A stretch of DNA of 58,481 nt from a virus (IMGVR_UViG_3300008110_007236:1-58481); one strand, 5' to 3'. Shown: positions 7,272 through 14,863, numbered from the stretch's first letter. Notes: a model not told the origin generated them from the letters alone. A program made the numbers and translations.

Positions 7272-9035
7272 TTATACAAACGCTCGATAGCTGTTAACTA
7301 TAGTAACCTTATATGTGATTGATGCTTCACCGCCTGGACCTGTAGGATTAGAATATCTAACAATCAAAGTAGGACGATCCTCAACGCTTTCATCCAATGT
7401 TGTTGGATTTATCTTTACTGATGGAAGGTTACTCACTGTTGCATAAAATTGTACATTACCACCTATACCATTTCCAATTGTTTCTGTTATACCATAATAT
7501 ACAAAGTCATCATCAAGTGTTGGTTTAATTATTCCACTTGCCATGTCTGGGTGTACAGAAATAGTAAGTGTTCCTACTCTATAGAGATCGTTTGACGATT
7601 TTCTTATAACATAGTCTATGATTATTTTTGAAGATGACCAAGCAGGTGTCTTAAGTAAAATTTTTGGAGTTACAACAGGTGTACTATCCAATAATGCCAA
7701 CGATCTTGAAGGATATGAAACATTGTTTATTCCTAAAACATCTGGCAAGTAAGCGACTAATCTACTTGGTGAACTAGTTTTGTTTGAATCAATATCAATT
7801 ATAGAGATATTTCTTTGAAAATAATCACCGTTACTATAACTATTTGAAATTCCAAAATCTATAACTGGAGTAGTTGGCTGACTTTGTTCAGCACTATTAT
7901 TTCCTACATCATAAAATTTATTATTCAAACTTCTATGTCCGCTACTTGAAGAATTATTGAAAACTTTAAAAGCTTCTGCATCAACTTTATCAAAAGTACA
8001 ATTTTCTACAACATAGTCCTGTGGACCAAAATTTTGACCAACAGTGTTAGTACTAGTTTTTGCTAAGGTCAAGCCTCTAAATAAATTAATAAATGAGCAC
8101 TGATTAAAAGTCAATTTATTTGAATCATAATCACAATAGATAGCATGAGCAATTTTTGTAAACTTACAGTCAGTGAAAAGAACATTGTCAGTGGTCACTG
8201 CGCCAAGTCCTCTTATTAGGATAGCACTACTAGAGCCAGCAATAACAGGACTTATTTCTTCTCCGTCACCATTTTCCCATGTGCCAACAAACTTACATTT
8301 GTTAAAATGACTATCTCTTAGACAATCAATAAATGCAATAGGGGTTTGATTGGATATTGCAGGATCACGTTGTAGTGTTACTCCCTCAACATATACATTG
8401 CTAGGAGCATTATCACTATTCATAAATTCAAACTTTTGATATGTACCAGGAGTACTTGATGTAGCCACAGTTTGAAATATTGGTTGAGAAGGAGCTATCT
8501 GATATATGATTGTGTTATCAGGACCATCACCAATTAAATTAAGATTAGATGGCACATAAAGAGCTGAACTAATTTTATAAATGCCTGCTGGAATTCTCAA
8601 TTTAATATGACTTCTAGCTGAAGTTTTATTAATAGAATTTAGATATAACTGATCTATTGCACGTTGTAATGCGGCAGTGTCGTCAGTACCAATGCCGTTA
8701 GAAAAATCGCCTTGAGCACCAAAATCTCTAACACTTGCGATGTCATCTAGTTTTTGTTGTAGACTTCTACTATATGGTGCATTACTATCAACACCTGTTT
8801 GAAGAACACCATCAGAATAGGTATATGCGCCTAGAAGACCAAATATATTACTGCGTTCAGTAAGTATTTCTGTATTACCAACAAATGGAGAGCCTTCGCT
8901 AACGGAACCATTTCCAATATAAAGTTGTTGGGTATCTACAGCCCAACCAAATTCTCCACCACTTAACTGCGGTAAATTAGTTTGATTCTTTCTGCCCCTA
9001 CGGACTTGAATTTTTGATATTTGCACAACGGCCAT
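7272..9035 (-). CDS. Tail spike with pectate-lyase-like beta-helix
   Basis: 587 residues. Residues 1-45 (IQVRRGRKNQTNLPQL then GGEFGWAVDTQQLYIGNG) form a virion-anchor domain that is also found at the N-terminus of the 1412-residue fibre at 53-57 kb. VRDFGAQGD followed by DDTAALQRAID at about 102-130 is the standard entry of the pectate-lyase superfamily beta-helix, followed by repeated beta strands to about 430 and a C-terminal beta domain. Such spikes bind or cut host surface polysaccharide. A GATAAATA late promoter lies 24 bases upstream and an AAAGGAT ribosome site precedes the ATG. Confidence 0.85.
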   Translation of the reverse strand: MAVVQISKIQVRRGRKNQTNLPQLSGGEFGWAVDTQQLYIGNGSVSEGSPFVGNTEILTERSNIFGLLGAYTYSDGVLQTGVDSNAPYSRSLQQKLDDIASVRDFGAQGDFSNGIGTDDTAALQRAIDQLYLNSINKTSARSHIKLRIPAGIYKISSALYVPSNLNLIGDGPDNTIIYQIAPSQPIFQTVATSSTPGTYQKFEFMNSDNAPSNVYVEGVTLQRDPAISNQTPIAFIDCLRDSHFNKCKFVGTWENGDGEEISPVIAGSSSAILIRGLGAVTTDNVLFTDCKFTKIAHAIYCDYDSNKLTFNQCSFINLFRGLTLAKTSTNTVGQNFGPQDYVVENCTFDKVDAEAFKVFNNSSSSGHRSLNNKFYDVGNNSAEQSQPTTPVIDFGISNSYSNGDYFQRNISIIDIDSNKTSSPSRLVAYLPDVLGINNVSYPSRSLALLDSTPVVTPKILLKTPAWSSSKIIIDYVIRKSSNDLYRVGTLTISVHPDMASGIIKPTLDDDFVYYGITETIGNGIGGNVQFYATVSNLPSVKINPTTLDESVEDRPTLIVRYSNPTGPGGEASITYKVTIVNSYRAFV

Positions 9036-9059
9036 AGTAAGATATCCTTTAATTAAAGA

Positions 9060-9067
9060 TATTTATC
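9060..9067 (-). promoter_or_regulatory. T4-like late promoter (GATAAATA) for tail spike gene
   Basis: Minus-strand GATAAATA ends 24 bases before the ATG at 9035. The same 20-25 base spacing recurs for late-type octamers at 10981, 12010, 18041 and 22888. Family knowledge: T4 late promoters have TATAAATA at -13 to -6 and no -35 element. Confidence 0.6.
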
Positions 9068-9070
9068 TGC

Positions 9071-9802
9071 TTAGCCTTGATGATAGTTCTTGTAGTAGTC
9101 CTCAACTTTATTAAGCCAAAGATCTTCATATCTTGCAAAATCTTGGGGCAAAAGATCAAATTGTTGATAGGTTTCTCCGCCTATTTTAACAGGATCATCG
9201 CCTCTACTGCACATGAATACTACACCCCTACGAATGTTAGTTCCATATACTTCGTTGTGTGCCAATATATATGCTGTTAATTGTAAAAAATAATCTTCTA
9301 CCCATTCGCGCTTTTTGGGTTTATTAGTTTGCTTATGATCCATTACAGCTGGTTCACCATCGTAAACACCAACTAAGTCTGTAGTTCCAGAATACAACCC
9401 TGGAAAATAAAGACTTTGTTCCATAGCCCAAACTTCATTTACTTTGCTCAAACCATTGTTAATGATTTGATCCGCCATGGCATTTGCTTTAACATGTACT
9501 GGATTATTGCCGGGCATACGTTCAACACCAGCTAAAAATCTTTCAATGTTAGAGTGCATGGCAGTACCAACACCACTAGCTTCTTTAGTTATTTGTTTTG
9601 CATTTTCTTCACCAACACGTTTACGCCATTCATTCAAATGCGTCATATCCTTGGTAGCTCCAAGAATTGTTGTTACGCTTGGTGTAGTATCTCCGTCTGG
9701 AGTTTGATATACTCTTTTTCCATTTAAATTAATTTGAACACAATTTTTATACTGTATTCTTTCAATAAAAGGTGGAGGCTGTATTATTGTTATATTATCC
9801 AT
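9071..9802 (-). CDS. PD-(D/E)XK nuclease-family protein
   Basis: 243 residues. The core nuclease residues are in order: H83 (GTAMHSNIE), E129, D142 (YSGTTDLVGVYDG), the D155-H-K157 pair in the second strand, and Q174 in DYFLQLTAY. This is the RecB/Cas4-like exonuclease pattern, with DHK replacing the more usual EXK. The N-terminal part contains TPSVTTILG, common in phage members. Probable role: DNA end processing or recombination. It lies among structural genes, so a packaging- or recombination-linked role is possible. Confidence 0.8.
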   Translation of the reverse strand: MDNITIIQPPPFIERIQYKNCVQINLNGKRVYQTPDGDTTPSVTTILGATKDMTHLNEWRKRVGEENAKQITKEASGVGTAMHSNIERFLAGVERMPGNNPVHVKANAMADQIINNGLSKVNEVWAMEQSLYFPGLYSGTTDLVGVYDGEPAVMDHKQTNKPKKREWVEDYFLQLTAYILAHNEVYGTNIRRGVVFMCSRGDDPVKIGGETYQQFDLLPQDFARYEDLWLNKVEDYYKNYHQG

Positions 9803-9825
9803 ATAACCATTATAAATGATTTAGG

Positions 9826-10203
9826 TTAATTTGTCAAGCCAGCTTGAGCGGCTGAGCTTGCGGCTTGTTGTGTTGTTTTGGATATACCTTGATCAGTCTT
9901 TTCAAGGTCTGGTTGGTCTGGTAAAGTTTCTTTTGGAGGTTCTTTACTGGTGTTTAGAGTAACACTACTACCATCATAATTTCTAATTAGCTGCCTTAGA
10001 GCTGGACTTTTTTCAACTGCCTGATCAATGATGTTACGATTCACAGAACCGTAACTACCAGATCTTTGTAATAATTGACTTAGTGCTTCATAACTGATTT
10101 TTGCTACACTATCTTCTTTGTCGTACTTGTTTAAAGATAGTTGTAGCAAATTTTCTAAATCACCAATGAAGTCTTCGCCTTGATCAAATTCACGTAATAG
10201 CAT
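9826..10203 (-). CDS. Hypothetical protein, possible head-internal protein
   Basis: 125 residues beginning MLLREFDQGEDF, which loosely resembles the capsid-targeting-like N-termini seen elsewhere in the window (weak case). A helical N-terminal half (GDLENLLQLSLNKY, SYEALSQLLQRSGSYGS) is followed by a disordered Pro/Thr/Gln-rich tail ending AASSAAQAGLTN. The start shares one base with the stop of the preceding gene, so the two are tightly coupled. No enzyme motif. Confidence 0.5.
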   Translation of the reverse strand: MLLREFDQGEDFIGDLENLLQLSLNKYDKEDSVAKISYEALSQLLQRSGSYGSVNRNIIDQAVEKSPALRQLIRNYDGSSVTLNTSKEPPKETLPDQPDLEKTDQGISKTTQQAASSAAQAGLTN

Positions 10204-10955
10204 TAGCGAGACAATTTAAACATTAAACTATTGCCTTCTGTGATAGATGGCATACGGAACTGACGGCTTTCACGCTTTTCACGGCCAGCAACTTCATCAC
10301 CACCTGCGGCTGCATCACTTGCTCCAAATTCATCAGCACCAACGTCTGCTTCTAAATCATTTGCAAATTCGTCACCTGTAGGTTCTGCCATATCTGCGGC
10401 AGGCTCTGCACCAATTGTTTCTGGATTACCTTCACCAGTTAAAACATTAACACCTGCTTCAACGGCTGAACGTGTAGTTTGTAAATGATCCATTGCGGCC
10501 TGTAGTGCAGGAGTAACAATAGCGCCAAACTCCTCAGCGGCTTGATCACCTAATGTATCTTTAATATCATCAGCAAGTGCAACCATTGTTTTAGTCATCA
10601 TAGAACCAACATCTTCTAACATGTTCTTGATTTTGTTCTGCATGTCAATTGCGGCTTGCACCACACCTGCTTGCTTTGGATCAACTGCTTCAGCAATAGC
10701 AGATGCACGTTCTTCTAAATGTTGATTGATAACATCTAAAATCATTCGATCACGATTGTAGTTTTCGTTTTCAACGTTTTCGTTGAAACGTCCTGTACTT
10801 TCCTGCTGACTTAGTTTAGTACGAATCTTGTTACGGAAATCCTCTAACTGCTCAGTAGTGTATTTGTCCAAATTGATCTTGGATCCATATCTTTTAGTGA
10901 AGCTTTCGCTTAAAAACTTAGCTGTCACTGGCTTGTTAAAATCTGTAGTTTTCAT
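10203..10955 (-). CDS. Probable prohead core or internal head protein
   Basis: 250 residues. The N-terminus (SESFTKRYGSKINLDKYTTEQLEDFRNKI) precedes long helical stretches with no Cys. A very acidic Ala/Gly/Glu/Asp-rich region (about 175-225) and a short basic end (REKRESRQFRMPS) follow. Alternating helices and acidic low-complexity sequence is typical of T4-like scaffold or core proteins; the assignment rests on composition and context only. An AATAAATA late promoter lies 25 bases upstream of the ATG. Confidence 0.5.
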   Translation of the reverse strand: MKTTDFNKPVTAKFLSESFTKRYGSKINLDKYTTEQLEDFRNKIRTKLSQQESTGRFNENVENENYNRDRMILDVINQHLEERASAIAEAVDPKQAGVVQAAIDMQNKIKNMLEDVGSMMTKTMVALADDIKDTLGDQAAEEFGAIVTPALQAAMDHLQTTRSAVEAGVNVLTGEGNPETIGAEPAADMAEPTGDEFANDLEADVGADEFGASDAAAGGDEVAGREKRESRQFRMPSITEGNSLMFKLSR

Positions 10956-10973
10956 AGGGGTGTCCTAAATTTA

Positions 10974-11468
10974 TTATGAGTATTTATTAGATTTCTCAAT
11001 GCTTCTTAGGGAGTTGAGTAACCTTGAATACGAAATGTTCAAAGAATCCATGTGGTTTTTATGTTTAAGTCTAGATTCTGTTAGTCTTATGTGATAGTGC
11101 TGTATACCAAACAAGTCTTTCTTTTTCAAAGAACTAGTAAAACGCTGTTCAAACAATGTTTTATCAAAGTCTGCAACGCCTGCATATCTGTCATCAGATA
11201 GCCATTCGTTCTTAACAGTTCTTCCAGAAGCCAGTGCATTAGCTATAAGCACGGCTGTTTGCAAATAATACAAATTAGAGTATACTTTTTCCTCAAACTT
11301 ATTATACACTGTATAACCAGTATTTTCAAGTACAATTTCGTAATTCTCTAATTTAATTCCACGATCAGTTTTCATTGGAACAATGATTCCTTGAGAACGT
11401 AGGTTTTCTTTAACTTTATTTTTTAAAGTTTGAAGTTTTTGTATTAGAGCACGTTCTTCTTTAATCAT
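10974..11468 (-). CDS. Hypothetical structural-region protein
   Basis: 164 residues, basic. It starts with a coiled-coil-like helix (EERALIQKLQTLKNKVKENL), has a central beta part (YEIVLENTGYTVYNKFEEKVY) and ends in a helical segment (SYSRLLNSLRSIEKSNKYS). It overlaps the upstream gene by 4 bases. No recognised domain. Its position next to scaffold-like and capsid-targeting-like genes suggests a virion or assembly protein. Confidence 0.5.
   Translation of the reverse strand: MIKEERALIQKLQTLKNKVKENLRSQGIIVPMKTDRGIKLENYEIVLENTGYTVYNKFEEKVYSNLYYLQTAVLIANALASGRTVKNEWLSDDRYAGVADFDKTLFEQRFTSSLKKKDLFGIQHYHIRLTESRLKHKNHMDSLNISYSRLLNSLRSIEKSNKYS
10981..10988 (-). promoter_or_regulatory. T4-like late promoter (AATAAATA)
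   Basis: Minus-strand AATAAATA, 25 bases before the ATG at 10955; it overlaps the 3' end of the preceding gene. Spacing matches the other late-type octamers in the window. Confidence 0.55.
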
Positions 11469-11752
11469 TGCTGTTTCTTTGCTTGTTCGTATTGTTGTAC
11501 TGCTAGAGCTGCCTGAGCTTGTTGCTCTTCAGCATCATCCATTGCAACGGCTGTTTGTGCTGCCTGCTGACTTGCCCCTGCTACGGCCTGTGCTATTTGA
11601 GGAAGAGCCATAGCAATGGCTGTTCCTGGATCTGGTGGCGGAGCAACTCCTGGAACCAACGGCAAAGCCTTTTTAATCTTAGTTCCAATAGGCCTGTCCG
11701 CTAAACGATTAGCATGTACTAGTTTTTCTGATATTATTTCGTGCCAACGCAT
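11465..11752 (-). CDS. Small Ala/Gln-rich protein with capsid-targeting-like N-terminus
   Basis: 95 residues beginning MRWHEIISEKL, which fits the MRxxEFIxE pattern shared by several proteins here, with I-S-E matching the T4 gp21 cleavage rule (I/L-x-E). A Pro-rich hinge (LVPGVAPPPDPG) leads into a long Ala/Gln helix (AQAVAGASQQAAQTAV then EEQQAQAALAVQQYEQ). It is probably an internal head protein, by inference from the N-terminus. Overlaps the next gene by 4 bases. Confidence 0.55.
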   Translation of the reverse strand: MRWHEIISEKLVHANRLADRPIGTKIKKALPLVPGVAPPPDPGTAIAMALPQIAQAVAGASQQAAQTAVAMDDAEEQQAQAALAVQQYEQAKKQQ

Positions 11753-11754
11753 AT

Positions 11755-11985
11755 TTAAAACTTCATTAAAATTACGATAATAGTACTTATGACACCAGCA
11801 ACAACTGTACCTGCTGTGCCAATCATAACTTTAGTCATGCTATGCTGGCTATCCTGTATAGTTTGAGCTAAACTGCTTACCTTGGTTTCGATACTACTTA
11901 GACGCTTTTCTAGCGAATCGTATCGAGATGCACATAATTCTACATGCAACTCTAAATTATCCTTCTCCAGCTCTTTTGTAGACAT
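11755..11985 (-). CDS. Small coiled-coil protein with C-terminal membrane anchor
   Basis: 76 residues. Residues 1-50 form a charged coiled coil (YDSLEKRLSSIETKVSSLAQ) and residues 52-75 are one hydrophobic span (VMIGTAGTVVAGVISTIIVILM) ending KF. The layout resembles XhlA-type, holin-associated proteins, so a lysis role is possible, but topology alone does not prove it. An AATAAATA late promoter lies 24 bases upstream. Confidence 0.55.
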   Translation of the reverse strand: MSTKELEKDNLELHVELCASRYDSLEKRLSSIETKVSSLAQTIQDSQHSMTKVMIGTAGTVVAGVISTIIVILMKF

Positions 11986-12009
11986 CGACGCTCTCCAAAT
12001 TATTAGTAT

Positions 12010-12017
12010 TATTTATT
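12010..12017 (-). promoter_or_regulatory. T4-like late promoter (AATAAATA)
   Basis: Minus-strand AATAAATA ending 24 bases before the ATG at 11985 of the coiled-coil membrane protein; it overlaps the stop of the upstream gene. Confidence 0.55.
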
Positions 12018-12378
12018 TGACAATGCTCACAAAAGTATTGGGGTGATTGCCTTTTGTTGTAATAATTGCCTGTTTTTGCTGTTTTACTTCATCTAAACCA
12101 GTCAAAATAGGCACTTGATGCAGGTCTTCTTTGAGTAATCCCAAAGGATCAACATCTGTAGCATACACAGCATCTCTATCTGTTTCCACCACCATGGTCC
12201 AACGATCTTTATCAAATTTTGGGGGATCTACTATTGTAAAGTTTGATCTCAGTCCTAAGACTTGATGAAACGTCATGTAATTTTTAAATTGATTAAACTG
12301 TTTTTCTGTACCGTGCTCTTGACGTTTTACACCTGTATCAGTTATGTCAATTGTCGTGCTAATCTGAATTCTTTCCAT
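12013..12378 (-). CDS. Hypothetical protein (structural region)
   Basis: 121 residues, mixed alpha/beta, beginning MERIQISTTIDITDTGVKR. The middle has TIVDPPKFDKDRWTMVVETD. No Cys pairs, membrane spans or enzyme signatures. A GTTAAATA element is placed exactly 5 bases before the ATG, the arrangement I interpret as a leaderless late transcript. The gene follows the terminator of the 107-residue gene, so it is a separate transcription unit. Confidence 0.55.
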   Translation of the reverse strand: MERIQISTTIDITDTGVKRQEHGTEKQFNQFKNYMTFHQVLGLRSNFTIVDPPKFDKDRWTMVVETDRDAVYATDVDPLGLLKEDLHQVPILTGLDEVKQQKQAIITTKGNHPNTFVSIVK

Positions 12379-12383
12379 GTGTA

Positions 12384-12391
12384 TATTTAAC
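12384..12391 (-). promoter_or_regulatory. Late-promoter-like GTTAAATA with 5-base spacing to ATG
   Basis: Minus-strand GTTAAATA, then TACAC, then the ATG at 12378. With T4 geometry (octamer at -13 to -6) the A of the ATG would be +1. Confidence 0.45.
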
Positions 12392-12394
12392 GGC

Positions 12395-12429
12395 CAAAAA
12401 GAAAGGGCCCTTATAAAAAGAGCCCTTCT
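12395..12429 (-). terminator. Rho-independent terminator
   Basis: Minus-strand stem AAGGGC / GCCCTT with a 13-base loop, followed by TCTTTTT. It lies directly downstream of the 107-residue gene at 12447-12770. Confidence 0.8.
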
Positions 12430-12446
12430 ATTAGCTTACGTTAAAA

Positions 12447-12770
12447 TTAAGCTGGGTTCTGATCAAAATCAGCTACTAGTGCCATTGTTGTATTAGCTTG
12501 ACCGCGATATGTAGCACCTGGTGTTAATACACCAGTACCTTGTACAGCGACATAAACTGTGTCAGTTACACCAGCTTCAAAAGCTGTGATACCTGCTACT
12601 GTCACTGCGTCATCTACTCCTTTTGTGCCACCTGCTGTTAACAATTGAATCATTTCGTTCAATTCAGCTTGTGTCATATCTGTGTTTGCTAAACTAATGA
12701 TGCGAGTACGTGGGCCTAGACCGTTACCTGCTTTAACTGCGTAATTAACTGCTGTAATTCCTGCTGACAT
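12447..12770 (-). CDS. Probable abundant small virion protein (monocistronic late gene)
   Basis: 107 residues from the ATG at 12770 (MSAGITAVNYAVKAGNG). A longer frame to 12803 exists, but the AAGGAG ribosome site fixes the shorter start. The protein is rich in Gly, Thr, Val and Ala with a beta-sandwich-like second half (TDTVYVAVQGTG). It has a perfect TATAAATA promoter with a hairpin leader upstream and a strong terminator downstream, so it is transcribed alone. That layout suits a highly expressed virion protein such as a head decoration protein, which is an inference. Confidence 0.6.
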   Translation of the reverse strand: MSAGITAVNYAVKAGNGLGPRTRIISLANTDMTQAELNEMIQLLTAGGTKGVDDAVTVAGITAFEAGVTDTVYVAVQGTGVLTPGATYRGQANTTMALVADFDQNPA

Positions 12771-12798
12771 AATTTTTCTCCTTAATCGTATGTCACAT

Positions 12799-12813
12799 AC
12801 CACGCTCCGTGGT
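12799..12813 (-). other. Leader hairpin
   Basis: ACCACG-CTC-CGTGGT perfect 6-base stem in the 5' leader between the TATAAATA promoter and the ribosome site of the 107-residue gene. It may stabilise the transcript, as 5' stem-loops do in other phages. Confidence 0.5.
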
Positions 12814-12823
12814 TTGTTACTAT

Positions 12824-12831
12824 TATTTATA
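12824..12831 (-). promoter_or_regulatory. Perfect T4 late promoter TATAAATA
   Basis: Exact consensus octamer on the minus strand, 53 bases before the ATG at 12770. Confidence 0.7.
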
Positions 12832-12861
12832 AAGCTAAGGAAAAATCAGGGGAAATAGGGA

Positions 12862-13161
12862 TTATTTGGGATCTTTTGCATTGCCCTCAATAATTTTGAG
12901 AGTTCTAGCGGTTTCTTTACTGTCGCGAATTTTACGTATACCACGTGTGAACTTGCTGGGGTCAGCACTGCGTATACTATTAATAAAACGCTTTTCTAAT
13001 TCAAATGCAGTTTCAGGATCAAACTGCTCTTTAATTAGAGATATTAAATTTACTGCTGAGTCAATTATATGGTTTGCACGACTCTCAATGACACTTTCTG
13101 TATGTTTCTTAGCGGCAAACTCATTTAATTCTTCTAGCAGACTCTTCGTCGAACGTTTCAT
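12862..13161 (-). CDS. Small basic helical protein, possible head-internal protein
   Basis: 99 residues beginning MKRSTKSLLEELNEF. A possible gp21-type cleavage site (L-L-E) lies at residues 8-10, so it may belong to the capsid-targeting group, although it lacks the EFI core. The rest is helical and strongly charged (KEQFDPETAFELEKRFINSI, KFTRGIRKIRDSKE). No known domain. It is the last minus-strand gene before the plus-strand block at 13.3 kb. Confidence 0.5.
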   Translation of the reverse strand: MKRSTKSLLEELNEFAAKKHTESVIESRANHIIDSAVNLISLIKEQFDPETAFELEKRFINSIRSADPSKFTRGIRKIRDSKETARTLKIIEGNAKDPK

Positions 13162-13261
13162 TAATTATTTCCCTTTAAAATATTTAACCGTTTTTGTAGT
13201 ATAGCAGTTTTTTTGTAAGAAATCTAGCCAGTACCTTATTGTGCGATGCCACATGTACTTT

Positions 13262-13288
13262 ACTAAATACTCAGTAGAAACACTGAGT
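13262..13288 (+). promoter_or_regulatory. Putative late promoter (ACTAAATA) followed by hairpin
   Basis: ACTAAATA at 13262-13269 overlaps the start of a perfect 7-base inverted repeat (ACTCAGT / ACTGAGT, 13269-13288, loop AGAAAC). It lies in the 160-base gap before the plus-strand micro-genes. A hairpin right after the promoter would form at the very 5' end of the transcript. Confidence 0.4.
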
Positions 13289-13322
13289 TACTACACACAT
13301 TATATACACACGGAGAATAATA

Positions 13323-13502
13323 ATGAAAACAGTATCACAAAAGATGCTAGTCATCTTAGAACGTTTGGCAGAAATGTTTCCAGACAGCTCATATCAATCA
13401 CGCTTGGATTATTATCTAAGTACTAAAGGCATTACCGATGCCGCACAACTCGAAAAATACATCAACGAGTTTAACTATTCTCACAAGGAACAATATCTAT
13501 GA
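13323..13502 (+). CDS. Micro-protein (59 residues), hypothetical
   Basis: 59 residues beginning MKTVSQKMLVILERLAEMFP and ending NEFNYSHKEQYL. A CGGAGAA ribosome site precedes the ATG by a normal distance, and the stop overlaps the start of the next micro-gene (ATGA), so both are translated together. The protein is helical and charged (FPDSSYQSRLDYYLSTKG). No family recognised; it is too short for most gene finders. Confidence 0.65.
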   Translation: MKTVSQKMLVILERLAEMFPDSSYQSRLDYYLSTKGITDAAQLEKYINEFNYSHKEQYL

Positions 13503-13618
13503 AAATGATCATTAATTATATTTGGTCCGTAATGGATTCATTTGGTCGAGCTCGTGCCGCTAGTTACTTTGCTCGTATTGGCGATTACGAATCAGCTAGA
13601 CGTGTAATGGCCGAATAA
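13499..13618 (+). CDS. Micro-protein (39 residues), YjiS/DUF1127-like RA(R/A)xLA motif
   Basis: 39 residues: a hydrophobic/aromatic N-terminus (MKMIINYIWSVMDSFGRARA) followed by SYFARIGDYESARRVMAE. The alternating Arg/Ala/aromatic pattern ending in GDYxxARRxxAE resembles short DUF1127/DUF3563-type host proteins (arginine-rich, often RNA- or phosphate-related). The match is from memory of the pattern only. Start by ATGA overlap with the upstream micro-gene. Confidence 0.55.
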   Translation: MKMIINYIWSVMDSFGRARAASYFARIGDYESARRVMAE

Positions 13619-13625
13619 GTTTTAA

Positions 13626-13633
13626 AGTAAATA
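13626..13633 (+). promoter_or_regulatory. Late-promoter-like AGTAAATA just before ATG
   Basis: AGTAAATA, then AGCC, then the ATG at 13638 of the hydrolase; 4-base spacing. No ribosome site is visible between, which fits a leaderless transcript or read-through from the micro-genes. Confidence 0.4.
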
Positions 13634-13637
13634 AGCC

Positions 13638-14213
13638 ATGCAGTTGGTTTATATACATGGTGCTAATGCTACCAGTGAAAGTTTTAATTACATCAAAAGT
13701 AAGTTGGGCTCTGGCATCAATATAGATTATGACAGTCGAAATGGATTTGAAAATAATCTAAATGATATGATTAAACAGCTATCTGGTGTCAAGGACATAG
13801 CATTTGTAGCACACAGTTTGGGCGGTATCTATAGTTTACACATTGCCAATACTTTGCCAAAACAAGTATTGGGTGCAGTAACATTAAGCACTCCTTACGG
13901 TGGGGCTGAAGTAGCTGATTATGCTCAATACTTTTTACCGTTTAGTAGATTGATGCGTGATATTGGTCCCAGCAGTTGGGCTATGAAACAGGCTAATAAA
14001 ATTAAAATACAACATCCATGGACTAATATTGTTACCGTAAAGGGGCAGAGTCCATTTATGTTGGCGCATAACGACGGTGTTGTAACCATTGCCAGTCAAA
14101 AATATCATGAAGATATGGAATTAGTAGAAGTAGGGTATAATCACTACGAAGTAGTTCTTAGTGATGAAGTGGTAGAGATTATTAAGGAACGAGTAAAAAA
14201 GTTCAAGAAATAA
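13638..14213 (+). CDS. Alpha/beta hydrolase (lipase/esterase-like)
   Basis: 191 residues. Triad visible: nucleophile S60 in AHSLGG (58-63), D146 in AHNDGVVT and H169 in YNHYEV. The oxyanion region is YIHGAN near the N-terminus. There is no signal peptide, so it acts inside the cell or is released at lysis. Related single-domain hydrolases include lipases, acyl-hydrolases and PGAP1-like proteins. Substrate unknown; membrane lipid or polyester turnover are candidates. A phasin-like gene follows (inference). Confidence 0.8.
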   Translation: MQLVYIHGANATSESFNYIKSKLGSGINIDYDSRNGFENNLNDMIKQLSGVKDIAFVAHSLGGIYSLHIANTLPKQVLGAVTLSTPYGGAEVADYAQYFLPFSRLMRDIGPSSWAMKQANKIKIQHPWTNIVTVKGQSPFMLAHNDGVVTIASQKYHEDMELVEVGYNHYEVVLSDEVVEIIKERVKKFKK

Positions 14214-14214
14214 G

Positions 14215-14243
14215 TTGCTTTTAAGTAACTAGGCATATATAAT
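14215..14243 (+). promoter_or_regulatory. Sigma70-like promoter
   Basis: TTGCTT (14215-14220), 17-base spacer, TATAAT (14238-14243), 23 bases before the ATG at 14267. This is host-type promoter geometry, unlike the TAAATA elements elsewhere, so the two following genes may be expressed early. Confidence 0.55.
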
Positions 14244-14266
14244 AGTACACATACACGGGAGACACT

Positions 14267-14473
14267 ATGTTTATCACACCAGAACAAGTAATCAAAACAA
14301 TTCAAGACGCCAAGCGCACCGCTGTCAACACAGTTGTGTTTAACGACACTGTCAAACAAAGCCTACATGCTTATATTGACGCACAAGAACAATACGCCAA
14401 AGAAATAACAAAATTATCTTTTGACATTACTACTGCGATGTTGAAAGTTCCGTTTGCATTTGCAAACAAATAA
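14267..14473 (+). CDS. Small phasin-like helical protein
   Basis: 68 residues, helical, beginning MFITPEQVIKTIQDAKRTAV, with central VVFNDTVKQSLHAYIDAQEQYAK. The amphipathic pattern (one helix with AQExYAK) resembles short phasin-like proteins that coat polyhydroxyalkanoate granules, but that is only a pattern match. A CGGGAGA ribosome site precedes the ATG. Controlled by the sigma70-like promoter just upstream. Confidence 0.5.
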   Translation: MFITPEQVIKTIQDAKRTAVNTVVFNDTVKQSLHAYIDAQEQYAKEITKLSFDITTAMLKVPFAFANK

Positions 14474-14507
14474 GCAGTAAAGACATACACACATAAAGGA
14501 GAAAAAT

Positions 14508-14774
14508 ATGTCAGATTTTACACCAAAACTACCAGAAGTTAAATTTAACAAGAACGGTTATGAAATCCGTACAGACATCCTAAAGATGGCTAAGGATCTA
14601 ATCAGCGATGACTTCCATGTCAAATTTTCAGGTTGGGAAATGACTGCGAAACGTGACGAGAAGACTGGTCAGATTGTAACCACAGTTGGCATGCCAGAGC
14701 ATCCAGGCCTTGAAAAAGTTCTTGAGACTGCTGAAAAAATGTACGCATTTGTTAACAGCGGCGCAAAGAAATAA
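14508..14774 (+). CDS. Small conserved phage protein, function unknown
   Basis: 88 residues beginning MSDFTPKLPEVKFNKNGYEI. The NGYEIRTDILKMAKDLIS then FSGWEMTAKRD pattern is one I associate with small proteins of T4-like aquatic phages, without known function. AAAGGAGAAAA ribosome site of near-ideal strength; the gene ends at a bidirectional terminator. High expression is therefore likely. Confidence 0.6.
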   Translation: MSDFTPKLPEVKFNKNGYEIRTDILKMAKDLISDDFHVKFSGWEMTAKRDEKTGQIVTTVGMPEHPGLEKVLETAEKMYAFVNSGAKK

Positions 14775-14821
14775 TTAAAAACTAGCATAGCTATCAAGTA
14801 GGTTGATACTATAAAAACACA

Positions 14822-14846
14822 AAAGCCACCCTAGGGTGGCTTTTTG
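14822..14846. terminator. Bidirectional rho-independent terminator
   Basis: Perfect palindromic stem AGCCACCCTAGGGTGGCT flanked by A-run on the left and T-run on the right. It sits between the convergent genes ending at 14774 (plus) and 14864 (minus) and serves both. Confidence 0.9.
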
Positions 14847-14863
14847 TTTGAATACTAAATTAA

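Noticed and set aside
12770-12803. Longer start of the 107-residue gene at 12803
   Set aside because: The extra 11 codons (VCDIRLRRKI) cover the AAGGAG ribosome site of the internal ATG.
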